NCBI RefSeq assembly: GCF_003049735.1
Contig: NZ_PIRM01000001.1
Coordinates: 1-64,000 of the forward strand
Reading direction: 5' to 3'
From: Campylobacter concisus
Lineage (GTDB): Bacteria; Campylobacterota; Campylobacteria; Campylobacterales; Campylobacteraceae
DNA: 64,000 nucleotides
Below the pieces are notes generated by a model. The model made no database searches. It had not been told where the DNA came from and was given only the letters and a program-made list of their open reading frames with translations. This document shows, piece after piece, positions 1-9,079 of this stretch. A program made the position numbers and the translations under genes. Positions within the stretch are counted from its first letter, which is position 1. Every line of letters starts with the position of its first letter.

Positions 1-159
1 ATATAGAGATTTAGCTTTTTATATAAAATGAAGAAATTAATTTTAATTTTGCTTTGTTTAAAAAGGTTAGTCATATTGTAAGTAGATAAATTAATACTAA
101 AGATGGAAAAATTTTAAAATTGAGCTGTAAATTTTGAATAAAAAAATAGATAAAAGAAA
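1..159. other. AT-rich leader region without a convincing gene
   Basis: Apart from the rpsO terminator at its right end, this stretch shows no full reading frame. A 17-codon frame from 29 starts like a signal peptide (MKKLILILLC) but stops at once. A second short frame near 90-137 reads INTKDGKILKLSCKF and stops. The two frames differ, so together they might be a decayed small exported-protein gene, but this is weak. Confidence 0.3.
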
Positions 160-190
160 TTTAGCAAGGAGAGCAGATCGCTCTCCGATG
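160..190 (-). terminator. rpsO terminator
   Basis: The arms GGAGAGC (168-174) and GCTCTCC (180-186) form a perfect 7-bp stem with a 5-nt loop just past the rpsO stop. On the minus strand the stem runs into a T-rich stretch. It is a typical intrinsic terminator. Confidence 0.7.
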
Positions 191-192
191 GA

Positions 193-465
193 TTATTTAT
201 CTCTTAAGCCAAGCTCAGAGATTAGTTTTGAATATGTAGTGTAGTCTTTGTTTTTAAGATACTTTAAAAGTCTTTTTCTTTGACCAACTAGTTTTAAAAG
301 ACCTAAACGTGATGAAAAGTCTTTTTTGAAAATTTTAAGGTGTTCTGTAAGTTCAGTTATTCTAGCTGTTAAAAGAGCTATTTGAACCTCTGGAGAGCCT
401 GTATCTCCCTCTTTTCTAGCGAATTTCGCAACTATTTGAGCTTTTTTAGCCGAATCCAAAGCCAT
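193..465 (-). CDS. rpsO: 30S ribosomal protein S15
   Basis: S15 is a primary 16S rRNA-binding protein of the small-subunit platform. The 90-residue product has the family's normal length and its hallmark stretches: [20 protein letters not shown] near the N-terminus, then ITELTEHLK, and a C-terminal RKRLLKYLK helix that contacts rRNA. The ATG is preceded by a strong AGGAGGT ribosome-binding site. It stands alone, divergent from the Rrf2/flhA genes, as I recall for C. jejuni (Cj0884 next to Cj0883c and flhA), and it has its own terminator. Nothing is unusual. Confidence 0.97.
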   Translation of the reverse strand: MALDSAKKAQIVAKFARKEGDTGSPEVQIALLTARITELTEHLKIFKKDFSSRLGLLKLVGQRKRLLKYLKNKDYTTYSKLISELGLRDK

Positions 466-611
466 AATGACCTCCTGATTGGTGAATTTTGGAAGAGCGA
501 TTATAGCATTTAAAACATAAAGTTAGATAAAACTACGCTTTTTGAAAATTAATGAAAAATGCAGTAAAAATTTAATAAAATTAGGGCTATTTAAAGACTT
601 AAGGAAGATAA

Positions 612-1016
612 ATGCTTTTTACAAAGGCAAGCGAATACGCTCTACTTTCACTTATTTTAATATCTCAAAAATCATCTCCAGTTGATGTTGATACGATCTC
701 AAATGAACTTAAAATTTCAAAAAGCTTTTTAGCCAAAATTTTACAAAATCTTGCAAAAGATGGAATTTTAAAGTCGTTTAAAGGGGCAAATGGCGGTTTC
801 GCACTAAATAACGAACCTGAAAATTTAAGCATAAAAAAGATAATAGAGTGCGCTGAAAAACGTGAACTTAACGTCTTTGAGTGCTCATCTTCTGCGGATG
901 GCTGCCCGTCAAATAAAGCCTCAAGCTGTCAAATTTGGTCGATGTTTAGCGGCCTTCAAAGCAAGATCGACGAGATGCTTGATGCGATCAAGCTAAGTGA
1001 CATCGTTAAGAAGTAA
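612..1016 (+). CDS. Rrf2-family transcriptional regulator
   Basis: This 134-residue protein has the Rrf2 architecture. An N-terminal winged helix-turn-helix (about residues 1-60, with ISKSFLAKILQNLAKDGIL and a KGANGGF wing) is followed by a dimerisation helix. Three cysteines at 91, 98 and 106 match the Fe-S ligand cluster of the IscR/NsrR type, so a redox- or NO-sensing [Fe-S] regulator is likely. Which signal it senses cannot be told from sequence. flhA starts only two bases after its stop, so the two genes are probably cotranscribed, an odd pairing of a redox regulator with the flagellar export gate. An AAGGAAG ribosome-binding site precedes the ATG. Confidence 0.9.
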   Translation: MLFTKASEYALLSLILISQKSSPVDVDTISNELKISKSFLAKILQNLAKDGILKSFKGANGGFALNNEPENLSIKKIIECAEKRELNVFECSSSADGCPSNKASSCQIWSMFSGLQSKIDEMLDAIKLSDIVKK

Positions 1017-1018
1017 AG

Positions 1019-3211
1019 TTGGCAAAGCAAAAAAATAATATCTTAACTCTTGTTGCGCCGTTTCTTGCGCCAATTGTTAAGTTTAAAAGTCTTAGCATCG
1101 TTGGTGTCATTGTTGCCATCCTTGCTATCATCATCGTACCGCTTCCAAGCGCGGTGCTTGACTTTTTTCTGGCACTTTCTATTTCTATTTCTGTGCTTAT
1201 AATTTTAATTTCGATTTATGTGCCAAAACCAACCGATCTTAGTACATTTCCGACACTAATTCTTATCGTTACGCTTTTTCGCCTCTCGCTAAATATCGCA
1301 ACCACGCGTATGATCTTAAGCGAAGGTCACAACGGCCCAGAAGCGGTCAGCGAGATCATCTCAAGTTTTGGAAATTTCGTAGTTGGCGGCAACTTTGTCA
1401 TCGGCACCATCGTCTTTTGTATCTTAGTTCTCATAAATTTCATGGTCGTAACAAAGGGCTCAACCCGTGTGAGCGAGGTGCAAGCACGTTTTACACTTGA
1501 TGCGATGCCAGGTAAGCAAATGGCGATAGATGCGGACCTAAATGCTGGCCTGATTGACGAAAAAACAGCGCGTGAAAGACGTCAAGCTATCATCGGTGAG
1601 GCAAATTTCTATGGAGCGATGGATGGTTCGTCTAAATTTATAAAAGGTGACGCCGTCGCTGGCATCATCATCACTATCATTAATATCATCGGTGGCTTTG
1701 CTATCGGCTCGTTTCAGCACGGCCTTGATATGGCGACATCGGCTCAGTACTATACGATCCTAACTATCGGTGATGGCCTTGTTAGCCAGATCCCAGGGCT
1801 TATCACATCAACAGCAACCGCTATCATCATCACAAGGGCTAGCAAGGACGACGAGGACTTTGCAGAAGGCACACTAAATCAGCTCTTAGGGGATTATAAA
1901 ACCTTGCTAATAGTTGGCTTTATACTATTTATGTTTGCCCTTGTGCCTGGGCTTCCGACTCTTTCTCTTGGCTTTATTGCAGTGCTATTTTTGGGACTTG
2001 GCTACATCATCAAGCAGGCCAAAGATGGAGGGCTAAATTTAAGCCTTGCACCAAAAGACAAAACAGCTTCTAAAAAAACTGGAGCCGCTACGCAAAGCGG
2101 AGCAGGTGCAGCTGCTAGTGGTGGGGCTGCTAAGGCGCCAAAGAAGAGCGACGAAGAGATCGCAAGAGAAGAAGAGACGAAGATAAATGATATCTTGAAG
2201 CTTGAAATTTTAGAGCTTGATCTAGGATATGGCCTACTAAAGCTAGCTGATGTGGATCTCATTGAGAGGATTCGTGCTATGAGGCGAAATATCGCTTCAA
2301 GTCTTGGCTTTTTGATGCCAAAGATAAGGATCCGCGACAACCTTCAACTACCGCCAAACGAATACCGCTTTAAGCTAAAAGGCATCGTGATCGGTCAGGG
2401 TGAAATTTATGCGGATAAATTTCTAGCGATGGATAGTGGACTAGTTAGCGAAGATATCGAGGGGATTCCGACAAAAGAGCCAGCTTTTGGGCTAGACGCT
2501 CTTTGGATCGATGCTAGCGTTAAAGAGGATGCCATACTTAGCGGCTACACGATAGTTGATCCTGCAAGCGTCATCTCAACGCATATGAGCGAGCTTATCA
2601 AGCAAAATGCGGCTGAGCTTCTAACTCGCCAAGAGACGCAAAATTTATTAGACAAACTAAAGATCGACTACCCAGTTGTGGTCGAGGATACGCTAAGGAT
2701 CGCACCTATAAATTTGATCCAAAAGGTTTTAAAAGCGCTGCTTAAAGACAATATCCCGATCAAAGATCTGCTTAGCATACTTGAATCAATTAGCGATATC
2801 GCTGAGGTTAGCAAAAACCTAGATATGATCATCGAGCACGTGCGTGCAGCGCTCTCACGTGTCATCACCTCGCTTTATGTCGATGAGAAAGGCCAGCTAA
2901 ATTTTTACATTTTAGATAGTGCTGCGCAGCAAAAGCTTATGGACGCGGTGCAGTATAAAGATGGTGCGTATCATCTTATGATAAATGTGGCTCAAACTTC
3001 ATCGATCGTTCAGGCTCTAAGGCATGAAAAAGAGAAACGTCCGATGAGTCAGCATGGCGAAATGGTGCTTTGCGTGGAGCCAAGTCTAAGAAAATTTATA
3101 GCAAATATCTGTGCAAATTTTGCCATCGACATCGTGGTGCTAAGCTTTGCTGAGATCTCGGCAAATACGCCATTTGAAACGGTTGGCGTCATAGAAATAG
3201 AAAATTTATAA
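1019..3211 (+). CDS. flhA: flagellar biosynthesis protein FlhA
   Basis: FlhA is the inner-membrane export gate of the flagellar type III secretion system. The 730-residue length fits. The first ~330 residues hold about eight hydrophobic segments. Between them lies the conserved cytoplasmic FHIPEP loop with RVSEVQARFTLDAMPGKQM at about 150-170. An Ala/Gly/Lys-rich linker (about 345-375) leads to the soluble C-terminal domain that forms the nonameric ring and binds chaperone-substrate complexes. The start is TTG, two bases after the Rrf2 gene. In C. jejuni FlhA is needed for expression of the sigma-54 flagellar genes, so its position under a probable Fe-S regulator deserves attention. Confidence 0.97.
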   Translation: MAKQKNNILTLVAPFLAPIVKFKSLSIVGVIVAILAIIIVPLPSAVLDFFLALSISISVLIILISIYVPKPTDLSTFPTLILIVTLFRLSLNIATTRMILSEGHNGPEAVSEIISSFGNFVVGGNFVIGTIVFCILVLINFMVVTKGSTRVSEVQARFTLDAMPGKQMAIDADLNAGLIDEKTARERRQAIIGEANFYGAMDGSSKFIKGDAVAGIIITIINIIGGFAIGSFQHGLDMATSAQYYTILTIGDGLVSQIPGLITSTATAIIITRASKDDEDFAEGTLNQLLGDYKTLLIVGFILFMFALVPGLPTLSLGFIAVLFLGLGYIIKQAKDGGLNLSLAPKDKTASKKTGAATQSGAGAAASGGAAKAPKKSDEEIAREEETKINDILKLEILELDLGYGLLKLADVDLIERIRAMRRNIASSLGFLMPKIRIRDNLQLPPNEYRFKLKGIVIGQGEIYADKFLAMDSGLVSEDIEGIPTKEPAFGLDALWIDASVKEDAILSGYTIVDPASVISTHMSELIKQNAAELLTRQETQNLLDKLKIDYPVVVEDTLRIAPINLIQKVLKALLKDNIPIKDLLSILESISDIAEVSKNLDMIIEHVRAALSRVITSLYVDEKGQLNFYILDSAAQQKLMDAVQYKDGAYHLMINVAQTSSIVQALRHEKEKRPMSQHGEMVLCVEPSLRKFIANICANFAIDIVVLSFAEISANTPFETVGVIEIENL

Positions 3212-3220
3212 AGGAAAACG

Positions 3221-4246
3221 ATGAAATTTTATCACCTCTCGCACACCGATCTTGACGGATACGGCGCGCAATACATAACAAATTTTTACTTCAAAGATGT
3301 GAAATTTCTAAACTCAAACTACGGCAGAGAGATAGATGATAAATTTGCTCAAATTTTAGCTGAGATAGATGCCTCAAATGACGATAAAAACGTCATCTTG
3401 ATCACTGATCTAAATTTAACTATAGCTCAGTGCGAGAGCTTTACTGAGATGATAGAGGGTAAAAATATAAAGTTATTTTTGCTAGATCATCATCAAAGCG
3501 GTGCCGAGTGTGCGAGCGCTTACTCATGGTATTTTTTGGATAGTTCAAGGTGCGCCACAAAGATCACTTACGACTTTTTTGCGGGCATTTTTGGCAAAAA
3601 CAAAGAGCTTGAAATTTTTAGTGACGTCGTAAATGCCGTGGATATCTGGCTAAAAGATGATAAAAATTTCGAGATGGGAAAGGTCTGCTTGGGGCTTGTG
3701 GCAAATGCTAAAGAGATAAATAAAGTGATGTTTGAAGCTGAAAATAACCTCTATATGGATCACATCCTAAAAGAAGCAAGCAAATTTTTTAACGAGAAAA
3801 ACGACTATATCGGCCTTGATATGCAGGTGCATGCTATTAAGAAGTCATTTTTCAAAGAGGATAAAGACGATACGCTAAGCAATCTAATTTCAAACTATGT
3901 CGTAAAAAAACTTAGTGAAAATAAAGAGAAATTTAGCATAAACTATAAAGATCATAAAGGAATTTTAACCTACAATATCGGCAATGTTTCGGTTATCGGC
4001 AACGACTTTTTAGTGGCAAATCCTGAATTTGACTTCTTTATCGACGTGACAAATAAAAAAACGCTAAGTTTTCGCGCAAATGGCAAGCTTGATGTTAGCG
4101 CCATGGCAAAACACCTAGTTGGCGGTGGCGGACACGTGAATGCAAGCGGCGGACTATTTGCAAATTTCAAAGATGGCTTTAGCTATGAGCCGATCAAGGC
4201 GCAGATAGTTGATCTAATAACTAAAAAAACACAGGAGGAGATATGA
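3221..4246 (+). CDS. DHH-family phosphoesterase (NrnB-like)
   Basis: The 341-residue protein carries the metal motifs of DHH phosphoesterases: HTDLDG at 8-13, an Asp in ITDLNLT at about 61-67 and DHH at 89-91. The C-terminal DHHA1 substrate-binding signature GGGGHVNASGG lies near residue 300. Family members are RecJ, oligoribonuclease/pAp phosphatases (NrnA, NrnB) and cyclic-dinucleotide phosphodiesterases. The short form without transmembrane or CBS domains and the N-terminal motif spacing suggest an NrnB-like oligonucleotide phosphatase, but the substrate is an inference. It follows flhA by 9 bp and overlaps the next gene by 4 bp (ATGA). Confidence 0.85.
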   Translation: MKFYHLSHTDLDGYGAQYITNFYFKDVKFLNSNYGREIDDKFAQILAEIDASNDDKNVILITDLNLTIAQCESFTEMIEGKNIKLFLLDHHQSGAECASAYSWYFLDSSRCATKITYDFFAGIFGKNKELEIFSDVVNAVDIWLKDDKNFEMGKVCLGLVANAKEINKVMFEAENNLYMDHILKEASKFFNEKNDYIGLDMQVHAIKKSFFKEDKDDTLSNLISNYVVKKLSENKEKFSINYKDHKGILTYNIGNVSVIGNDFLVANPEFDFFIDVTNKKTLSFRANGKLDVSAMAKHLVGGGGHVNASGGLFANFKDGFSYEPIKAQIVDLITKKTQEEI

Positions 4247-4470
4247 AAGAAGAAGAGGTAAGCGTAGAGGAGCTTAGCTACGAGCTTAGCATGGTGCTTG
4301 AGGCGATGTTTTACTATGCTGGCGTGAAAAAGGACAAGCTTGAAGAGGCGGCAAATCTCTATGTCGAGTGCATCGATGATGCGCTAGAAAACTCTGATGC
4401 TAGTGGTAGCGACGAGGTCATAGAGATAGTTGAATATATGAAAAAATACCATCCAAAGTTATTTAAATAA
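4243..4470 (+). CDS. small acidic protein of unknown function
   Basis: I do not recognise this 75-residue protein. It is strongly acidic and predicted almost wholly helical, with no signal peptide or cysteine motif. The ATG overlaps the stop of the DHH phosphoesterase gene, and an AGGAGG site lies just upstream, so it is very likely translated with it. A small partner of the phosphoesterase is possible but unsupported by sequence alone. Confidence 0.75.
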   Translation: MKEEEVSVEELSYELSMVLEAMFYYAGVKKDKLEEAANLYVECIDDALENSDASGSDEVIEIVEYMKKYHPKLFK

Positions 4471-4479
4471 GGAGAAAAT

Positions 4480-4890
4480 ATGAAGAAAATTTTAGTTTTA
4501 GCGGCGGCGCTTTTTGCGTTAAATGCTATGGCAAATGAAAATTTAGACAAGGCAAACGAGCTTTATGCAAAGAAAAATTTCAATGAAGCTTATCTTTATT
4601 TTAATAAGGCTTGTGGAGAGGGCGAGAAAAAAGCTTGCACGATGAATGCGATCATGCTATTTAACGGAGACGGCGTAGCAAAAGATAGAGTTCAGGCTGA
4701 GAAAATTTTTACAAAAATGTGTGACGAAAATGAGGGCATGGCGTGCGAAAAACTAGGCGAAATGATCGCTTATGGCCTTGTAAAAGATAAAGACGCAAAC
4801 GAAGCAAAGAACGAAGAAAAAGCAAAGGCTTTATTTAAAAAAGCTTGTGATAACGGCTACCAACCAGCTTGCGACTTTGTGACAAAATAA
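4480..4890 (+). CDS. exported Sel1-repeat (Hcp-like) protein
   Basis: This is a 136-residue exported protein. A signal peptide (MKKILVLAAALFALNAMA) is followed by Sel1-like helical repeats. Paired cysteines in ACGEGEKKAC and ACDNGYQPAC are spaced like the disulfide-linked repeats of Helicobacter cysteine-rich Hcp proteins. Such proteins act as periplasmic protein-interaction scaffolds, and no enzymatic role is implied. It sits 9 bp after the small acidic protein and 16 bp before pyrB. A related Sel1 protein lies at 47.7-48.1 kb on the minus strand. Confidence 0.85.
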   Translation: MKKILVLAAALFALNAMANENLDKANELYAKKNFNEAYLYFNKACGEGEKKACTMNAIMLFNGDGVAKDRVQAEKIFTKMCDENEGMACEKLGEMIAYGLVKDKDANEAKNEEKAKALFKKACDNGYQPACDFVTK

Positions 4891-4906
4891 ATTTAAGAGG
4901 CTTAAA

Positions 4907-5836
4907 ATGGGCTACAAACATAAAGATTTGATAGGAACTAGAGAGCTTAGCAAGGAAGAAATTTTATATTTTTTAGAGGCGGCGAAAGAGTTTAAGGAGC
5001 TAAATTTAAGCCAAGTGAAAAAAAATGACTATCTTCGTGGAAAGACCACGATCAACGCATTTTATGAAAACTCGACAAGAACTAGAACATCCTTTGAGAT
5101 CGCAGCAAAGAGGCTTGGGGCTGATACGATAAATTTCAGCTCATCAAGCTCTAGCGTGACAAAGGGCGAGAGCCTAAATGACACTATGAATAACATGGCT
5201 GCTATGAGAACTGATATCATCGTGCTTCGTCACCCAAGCTCTGGAGCGGCGAAATTTGCAGCTGATAGGACAGAGGCTAGCGTCGTAAATGCAGGGGACG
5301 GCACAAATGAGCACCCAAGCCAAGCTCTGCTTGATCTTTTCACGCTAAGAGAGCATGGTAAAATTTTGGATAAAAACCTAAATGTAGCTATCATCGGCGA
5401 CATCGCAAGAAGCCGCGTGGCAAGGTCTGACATCTGGGCGATGAAGAAATTTGGCATAAATTTAAAGCTCTTTGCACCAAAGATGATGATGCCAAAAGAT
5501 GCTGAGGTCTTTGAGTCTAAAATTTGCAAAAATATGGAGGAGGCTTGCGAGGGCAGCGACGTCATCATCATGCTTCGCATCCAACTAGAGCGTGGCGGTG
5601 CTGACGTGGCATTTCCAAGCTCGAGGGAGTACTCGAAATTTTTTGGACTAAATAAAAATAGAATAAAACTAGCCAAACCTGATGCGATCGTGTTGCACCC
5701 AGGACCGATAAATAGGGGCGTGGAGTTAAATTCAGACGTGGCTGATGGCACACACTCAGTCATACTAAATCAAGTTGAAAACGGCGTTGCTATAAGAATG
5801 GCGATACTAAATACGCTTGCAAAAAATAGGGGCTAA
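4907..5836 (+). CDS. pyrB: aspartate carbamoyltransferase catalytic chain
   Basis: PyrB condenses carbamoyl phosphate with aspartate, the committed step of pyrimidine synthesis. The 309-residue length fits. The carbamoyl-phosphate loop STRTRTSFE lies at about 54-62, HPSQALLDLFT at about 135, and HPGPINRGVE near 265. No pyrI regulatory gene follows. Instead pyrC starts 2 bp after the stop, so pyrB and pyrC form a unit for consecutive steps. Confidence 0.96.
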   Translation: MGYKHKDLIGTRELSKEEILYFLEAAKEFKELNLSQVKKNDYLRGKTTINAFYENSTRTRTSFEIAAKRLGADTINFSSSSSSVTKGESLNDTMNNMAAMRTDIIVLRHPSSGAAKFAADRTEASVVNAGDGTNEHPSQALLDLFTLREHGKILDKNLNVAIIGDIARSRVARSDIWAMKKFGINLKLFAPKMMMPKDAEVFESKICKNMEEACEGSDVIIMLRIQLERGGADVAFPSSREYSKFFGLNKNRIKLAKPDAIVLHPGPINRGVELNSDVADGTHSVILNQVENGVAIRMAILNTLAKNRG

Positions 5837-5838
5837 CG

Positions 5839-7116
5839 ATGAAAATAGCAATAATTAACGGCACTATCGTAAATAGCGACGAGAAATTTAAGGCAAATAT
5901 CCTAATAGAAAACGGCAAAATAGCCAAAATCGGAAGTGAGAAATTTGAGGCTGATAAGGTCATCGATGCTACAAATAAGCTCGTTATGCCAGGACTTATC
6001 GATATGCACGTGCATTTTCGCGATCCTGGCCAAGAGTATAAAGATGACATCATCTCAGGCTCACAAGCAGCCGTGGCTGGAGGAGTGACCACCTGCCTTT
6101 GCATGGCTAACACAAACCCAGTAAATGACAACGCTTCAATCACAAGAGCGATGATAGAAAAGGCTAAAAACTGCGGACTGATCGATCTTTTACCAATCGC
6201 AGCCATTAGCAAAGGGCTTGGTGGCAACGAGATCGTTGAAATGGGCGATCTTATAGATGCTGGCGCAGTTGCATTTAGTGACGATGGCCTACCAGTGACT
6301 AGCTCAAGCGTTATGAGGGCGGCACTTGAGTATTCAAGCATGTTTGGTAGCTTTTGTATAAGCCACTCAGAGGACTGCTCGCTTTGCAGGCAGGGCGTCA
6401 TGCACGAGGGTAAGGTCTCAGCCATACTTGGACTTCGTGGCATGGCAAGAGAGAAAGAGGAGATCGCAGTGAGCCGTGACATGCTTCTTGCAAAGCTCAC
6501 CAAAGCGCACATCCACATCGCTCACGTAAGCTCGGAGTACTCGCTAAAGATCATCGAAATGGGCAAAAAAGAGGGTATAAACATCACTTGCGAGGCGACA
6601 CCTCACCACTTTAGCTTTAGCGACGATGAAATTTTGAAAAATGCCTACGATACAAATTTCAAAATGTCGCCGCCACTTCGTGAGATAAGCGACGTAAAAG
6701 CCGTGAGAGAGGCACTAAAAAGCGGTCTTATAGACGTTATCGCCACCGATCATGCCCCGCACCACACAGACGAAAAGATAGTGGAATTTGACAAGGCGCC
6801 ATTTGGTATCATCGGACTTCAAACCCTTGTGCCACTCACTCTAAAGCTCGTAAATGAGAGCGTTATAAGTTTAGAGCGCATGGTGGAGCTAACCTCTACA
6901 AACGCAGCTAAGATACTAAATTTAAAAGATAAAGGCAGACTTGCAGAGGGCATGCTAGCTGACATCGCGGTGATAGACCCTGAGATCGAGTATGTTTATG
7001 ATGAAAAGATAAACCGCTCAAAATCGATAAATTCTCCGCTTTTTGGTAAAAAGCTAAAAGGCGCAGCGACTACCACGATAAAAAGTGGTAAGATCGTTTA
7101 TGAGTTTGGGAAATAA
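5839..7116 (+). CDS. pyrC: dihydroorotase (class I)
   Basis: Dihydroorotase cyclises carbamoyl-aspartate to dihydroorotate, the step after PyrB. The 425-residue protein has the amidohydrolase metal motif DMHVHFRDPG at about 55-64. The later zinc-ligand region IAHVSS lies near 230, and the catalytic Asp is in ATDHAPHH near 302. Its length and the HFRDPG form place it in the long class I type, as opposed to the short enteric type. It has the same strand and tight spacing as pyrB, and the operon ends at a strong palindromic hairpin downstream. Confidence 0.95.
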   Translation: MKIAIINGTIVNSDEKFKANILIENGKIAKIGSEKFEADKVIDATNKLVMPGLIDMHVHFRDPGQEYKDDIISGSQAAVAGGVTTCLCMANTNPVNDNASITRAMIEKAKNCGLIDLLPIAAISKGLGGNEIVEMGDLIDAGAVAFSDDGLPVTSSSVMRAALEYSSMFGSFCISHSEDCSLCRQGVMHEGKVSAILGLRGMAREKEEIAVSRDMLLAKLTKAHIHIAHVSSEYSLKIIEMGKKEGINITCEATPHHFSFSDDEILKNAYDTNFKMSPPLREISDVKAVREALKSGLIDVIATDHAPHHTDEKIVEFDKAPFGIIGLQTLVPLTLKLVNESVISLERMVELTSTNAAKILNLKDKGRLAEGMLADIAVIDPEIEYVYDEKINRSKSINSPLFGKKLKGAATTTIKSGKIVYEFGK

Positions 7117-7163
7117 TATAAATTTGCTCGTGCTTGCGGGAAAATCCTAAATCTTCAAAATCC

Positions 7164-7200
7164 AAAATTTGCTAGAAATTTCTAGCAAATTTTATTTTTT
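7164..7200. terminator. bidirectional terminator between pyrC and pepD
   Basis: This is a perfect palindrome with 15-bp arms, AAAATTTGCTAGAAA (7164-7178) followed directly by its reverse complement (7179-7193), and then a T-run. It lies between the convergent pyrC and pepD genes, and the A/T-rich flanks allow it to serve both strands. Confidence 0.75.
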
Positions 7201-8489
7201 TATGAGTTGTATTTTTTAACGATACCGCGAACTACTTTTTCTATAAAAAGTGCAGATTCAATCTCGCAGCATTCTCTTGTTGAGTGAGGTGAGTGGATGT
7301 TTGGTCCTATCGAGCAAGCGCTAAGACCCGCTTTTTTCTCCAAAAGCACGCCGCACTCTAAACCAGCGTGAACGGCTGTTATCCTTGCATTTGGCTTATA
7401 AATTTTTAGCTCTTCTAGGATATCGTTTGCAAATTTATCATTTATAGGCTTCCAAGCAGGGTTTCTATCTTTCGCAATGACGCTAAAGCCAAGCGCTTTT
7501 GCAAGCTCAGAAATTTCAAATTCCATCCTGTTTAGCCCGTCTTTGCTCATTGACCTAGCAAAAAACTCCACTTCAAGCGTGCCATCATCTTTGATTTTTG
7601 CAAGTGAGAGGTTTACGCTATCTTGTGGTATGCCTAGCTCGCAGTTATAGGCTCTTACACCTTGTGAAAATGAATTGATTAGTGCTAAAATTTTCTCGCC
7701 ATTTTCTAAAATTTCTTCACCAGTGCCAAGCTTTTTCACGCTTAAATTTTCACACTCACTCTTTAGCTCTTTATCGCTTAAAACTAGTGCAGTTGCGCCA
7801 CTTGGGATAGAGTTGCTTCGCTCACCACCTTCAAATTTGACAAGCTTACAGCCATTTTTAGTCACAAATGCCGCCAAAACCTTGATCGCATTTGGGATAT
7901 TTTTATGTATCTCGTTGCCAGAGTGTCCGCCAGGTAGACCGCTTACTTTTACTTCATAAAGCGTGCTCTCCTTTGTTTTTTTGCTATTAAGCGAGATAGT
8001 GGCAAATAAATTTACACCGCCAGCACAGCCGATAGTGACTCTATCGTCCTCTTCGCTATCTAAATTTAAAAGCTTATCTGCTTTTAACTCGCCATTAAAG
8101 CCAGTGGCCCCAATCATGCCGACTTCTTCGTTGTTTGTAAAGAGGCACTCAATGTCATCAAATTCGCTTATCATCTGCATCATGATAGCCACGCCGATAC
8201 CATTATCTGCGCCAAGAGATGAGTTTTTGGCTCTCATGTAGCCATCATCGCCGTAAACTATCTCGATCTTTGGAGCATCGCCCATGCAGACCATATCGTA
8301 GTGGCTTTGCAAGCAAATTTTTGGTTTGCCTTTAAACGCATGAATGTTGCCAAAGCTATCGACTGCGACCTCACAGCCCTTATCTTTTGCATAGCTAGCT
8401 AGAAAATCACGCATCTTATCAGTCTCATAACTGCAGTGTGGTATCGCAGCAAGTGTCTCAAATTTCTTTAAAATTTCACTATTTGACAT
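7200..8489 (-). CDS. pepD: cytosolic nonspecific (aminoacyl-histidine) dipeptidase
   Basis: PepD is an M20-family metallodipeptidase that cleaves dipeptides such as Xaa-His. The zinc ligands and catalytic residues lie in LQSHYDMVC, LGADNGIGVA and NNEEVGMIGATGF, and the C-terminal His is in IHSPHST. I place the start at the inner ATG (429 residues). An ATG four codons upstream is possible, but a GGAGG motif lies ideally before the inner one. It is the last gene of a minus-strand cluster behind the MerP-like gene. The grouping may be only transcriptional. Confidence 0.93.
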   Translation of the reverse strand: MSNSEILKKFETLAAIPHCSYETDKMRDFLASYAKDKGCEVAVDSFGNIHAFKGKPKICLQSHYDMVCMGDAPKIEIVYGDDGYMRAKNSSLGADNGIGVAIMMQMISEFDDIECLFTNNEEVGMIGATGFNGELKADKLLNLDSEEDDRVTIGCAGGVNLFATISLNSKKTKESTLYEVKVSGLPGGHSGNEIHKNIPNAIKVLAAFVTKNGCKLVKFEGGERSNSIPSGATALVLSDKELKSECENLSVKKLGTGEEILENGEKILALINSFSQGVRAYNCELGIPQDSVNLSLAKIKDDGTLEVEFFARSMSKDGLNRMEFEISELAKALGFSVIAKDRNPAWKPINDKFANDILEELKIYKPNARITAVHAGLECGVLLEKKAGLSACSIGPNIHSPHSTRECCEIESALFIEKVVRGIVKKYNS

Positions 8490-8505
8490 ATTTGCCTCCA
8501 TAAAT

Positions 8506-8763
8506 TTATTTTATCTCGCCCTTGTAGCCAGTCGCATCGACTGCTTTTAAAAGCTCTTTTTCATCGACCTTGTCATCTGCTGTAACGACAGCTTTTCGCT
8601 CTTTTAGCGATACATCTGCCTTTTTTACGCCCTCAACGCTAAGAGCAGCCTTTCTAACAATCGCTGTGCAAAGCGGACAGTGCATGCTAGGTACTGAAAT
8701 TTCTATCTTTTTATCAGCATAGCAACTAAGTGCAAGAAGGGTTAAAACTAAAATTTTACGCAT
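8506..8763 (-). CDS. periplasmic MerP-like heavy-metal-associated protein
   Basis: The 85-residue protein has a short signal peptide (about 1-16) followed by one heavy-metal-associated domain. Its metal site MHCPLC is a CxxC in the expected first loop, and the fold runs to the usual C-terminal GYKGEIK. The domain binds soft metals such as Hg(II), Cu(I) or Zn(II). Export and adjacency to a MerT-like gene (8-bp overlap) make a MerP-type periplasmic carrier the best reading. No merA or merR homologue is visible nearby, so mercury as substrate is an inference. Confidence 0.85.
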   Translation of the reverse strand: MRKILVLTLLALSCYADKKIEISVPSMHCPLCTAIVRKAALSVEGVKKADVSLKERKAVVTADDKVDEKELLKAVDATGYKGEIK

Positions 8764-9079
8764 AAATTTCTCCTAAAAGCTCTGGGTATGTAAGGAGTAA
8801 AAGCAAAATCACTCCAAAAAGTATATATATAAGTATCCATTTTTTCTTTTTGTAACTTAGGTTGCAGCTTTTTGGCTTGTAAAATAAAGCAATGCCTGAG
8901 ATCACAAAGCAAATGACCGCCACGACGCTTAAAGGGACGCGGTATTCGTATAAATTTTGTGTCCAAGATAGAAATGAAAATGATGTGCCAAAAAGCAGAA
9001 AAAGAAGTGCTGGCAAACAGCACAAGGTAGCGCCGATAGCACTACCTATGGATGTTAGTATCAGCCAAAAGGCTCTCAT
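8756..9079 (-). CDS. MerT-like inner-membrane metal transporter
   Basis: This 107-residue protein has about three hydrophobic segments (roughly 3-27, 45-67 and 80-98). A vicinal Cys-Cys pair sits in the first segment (ATLCCLPALLF), the feature by which MerT accepts metal from MerP. The second cytoplasmic cysteine pair of classical MerT is reduced to a single Cys in KSCNL, so metal hand-over may differ. The start overlaps the stop of the transglutaminase-like gene (ATGA), and its end overlaps the MerP-like gene. Confidence 0.8.
   Translation of the reverse strand: MRAFWLILTSIGSAIGATLCCLPALLFLLFGTSFSFLSWTQNLYEYRVPLSVVAVICFVISGIALFYKPKSCNLSYKKKKWILIYILFGVILLLLLTYPELLGEIYA

Noticed and set aside
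2002..2340. Minus-strand reading frames inside flhA and, likewise, inside dnaK, rpoD and other genes
   Set aside because: They lie fully inside strongly recognised genes, have low-complexity Ser/Leu-rich composition typical of antisense frames, and lack ribosome-binding sites.
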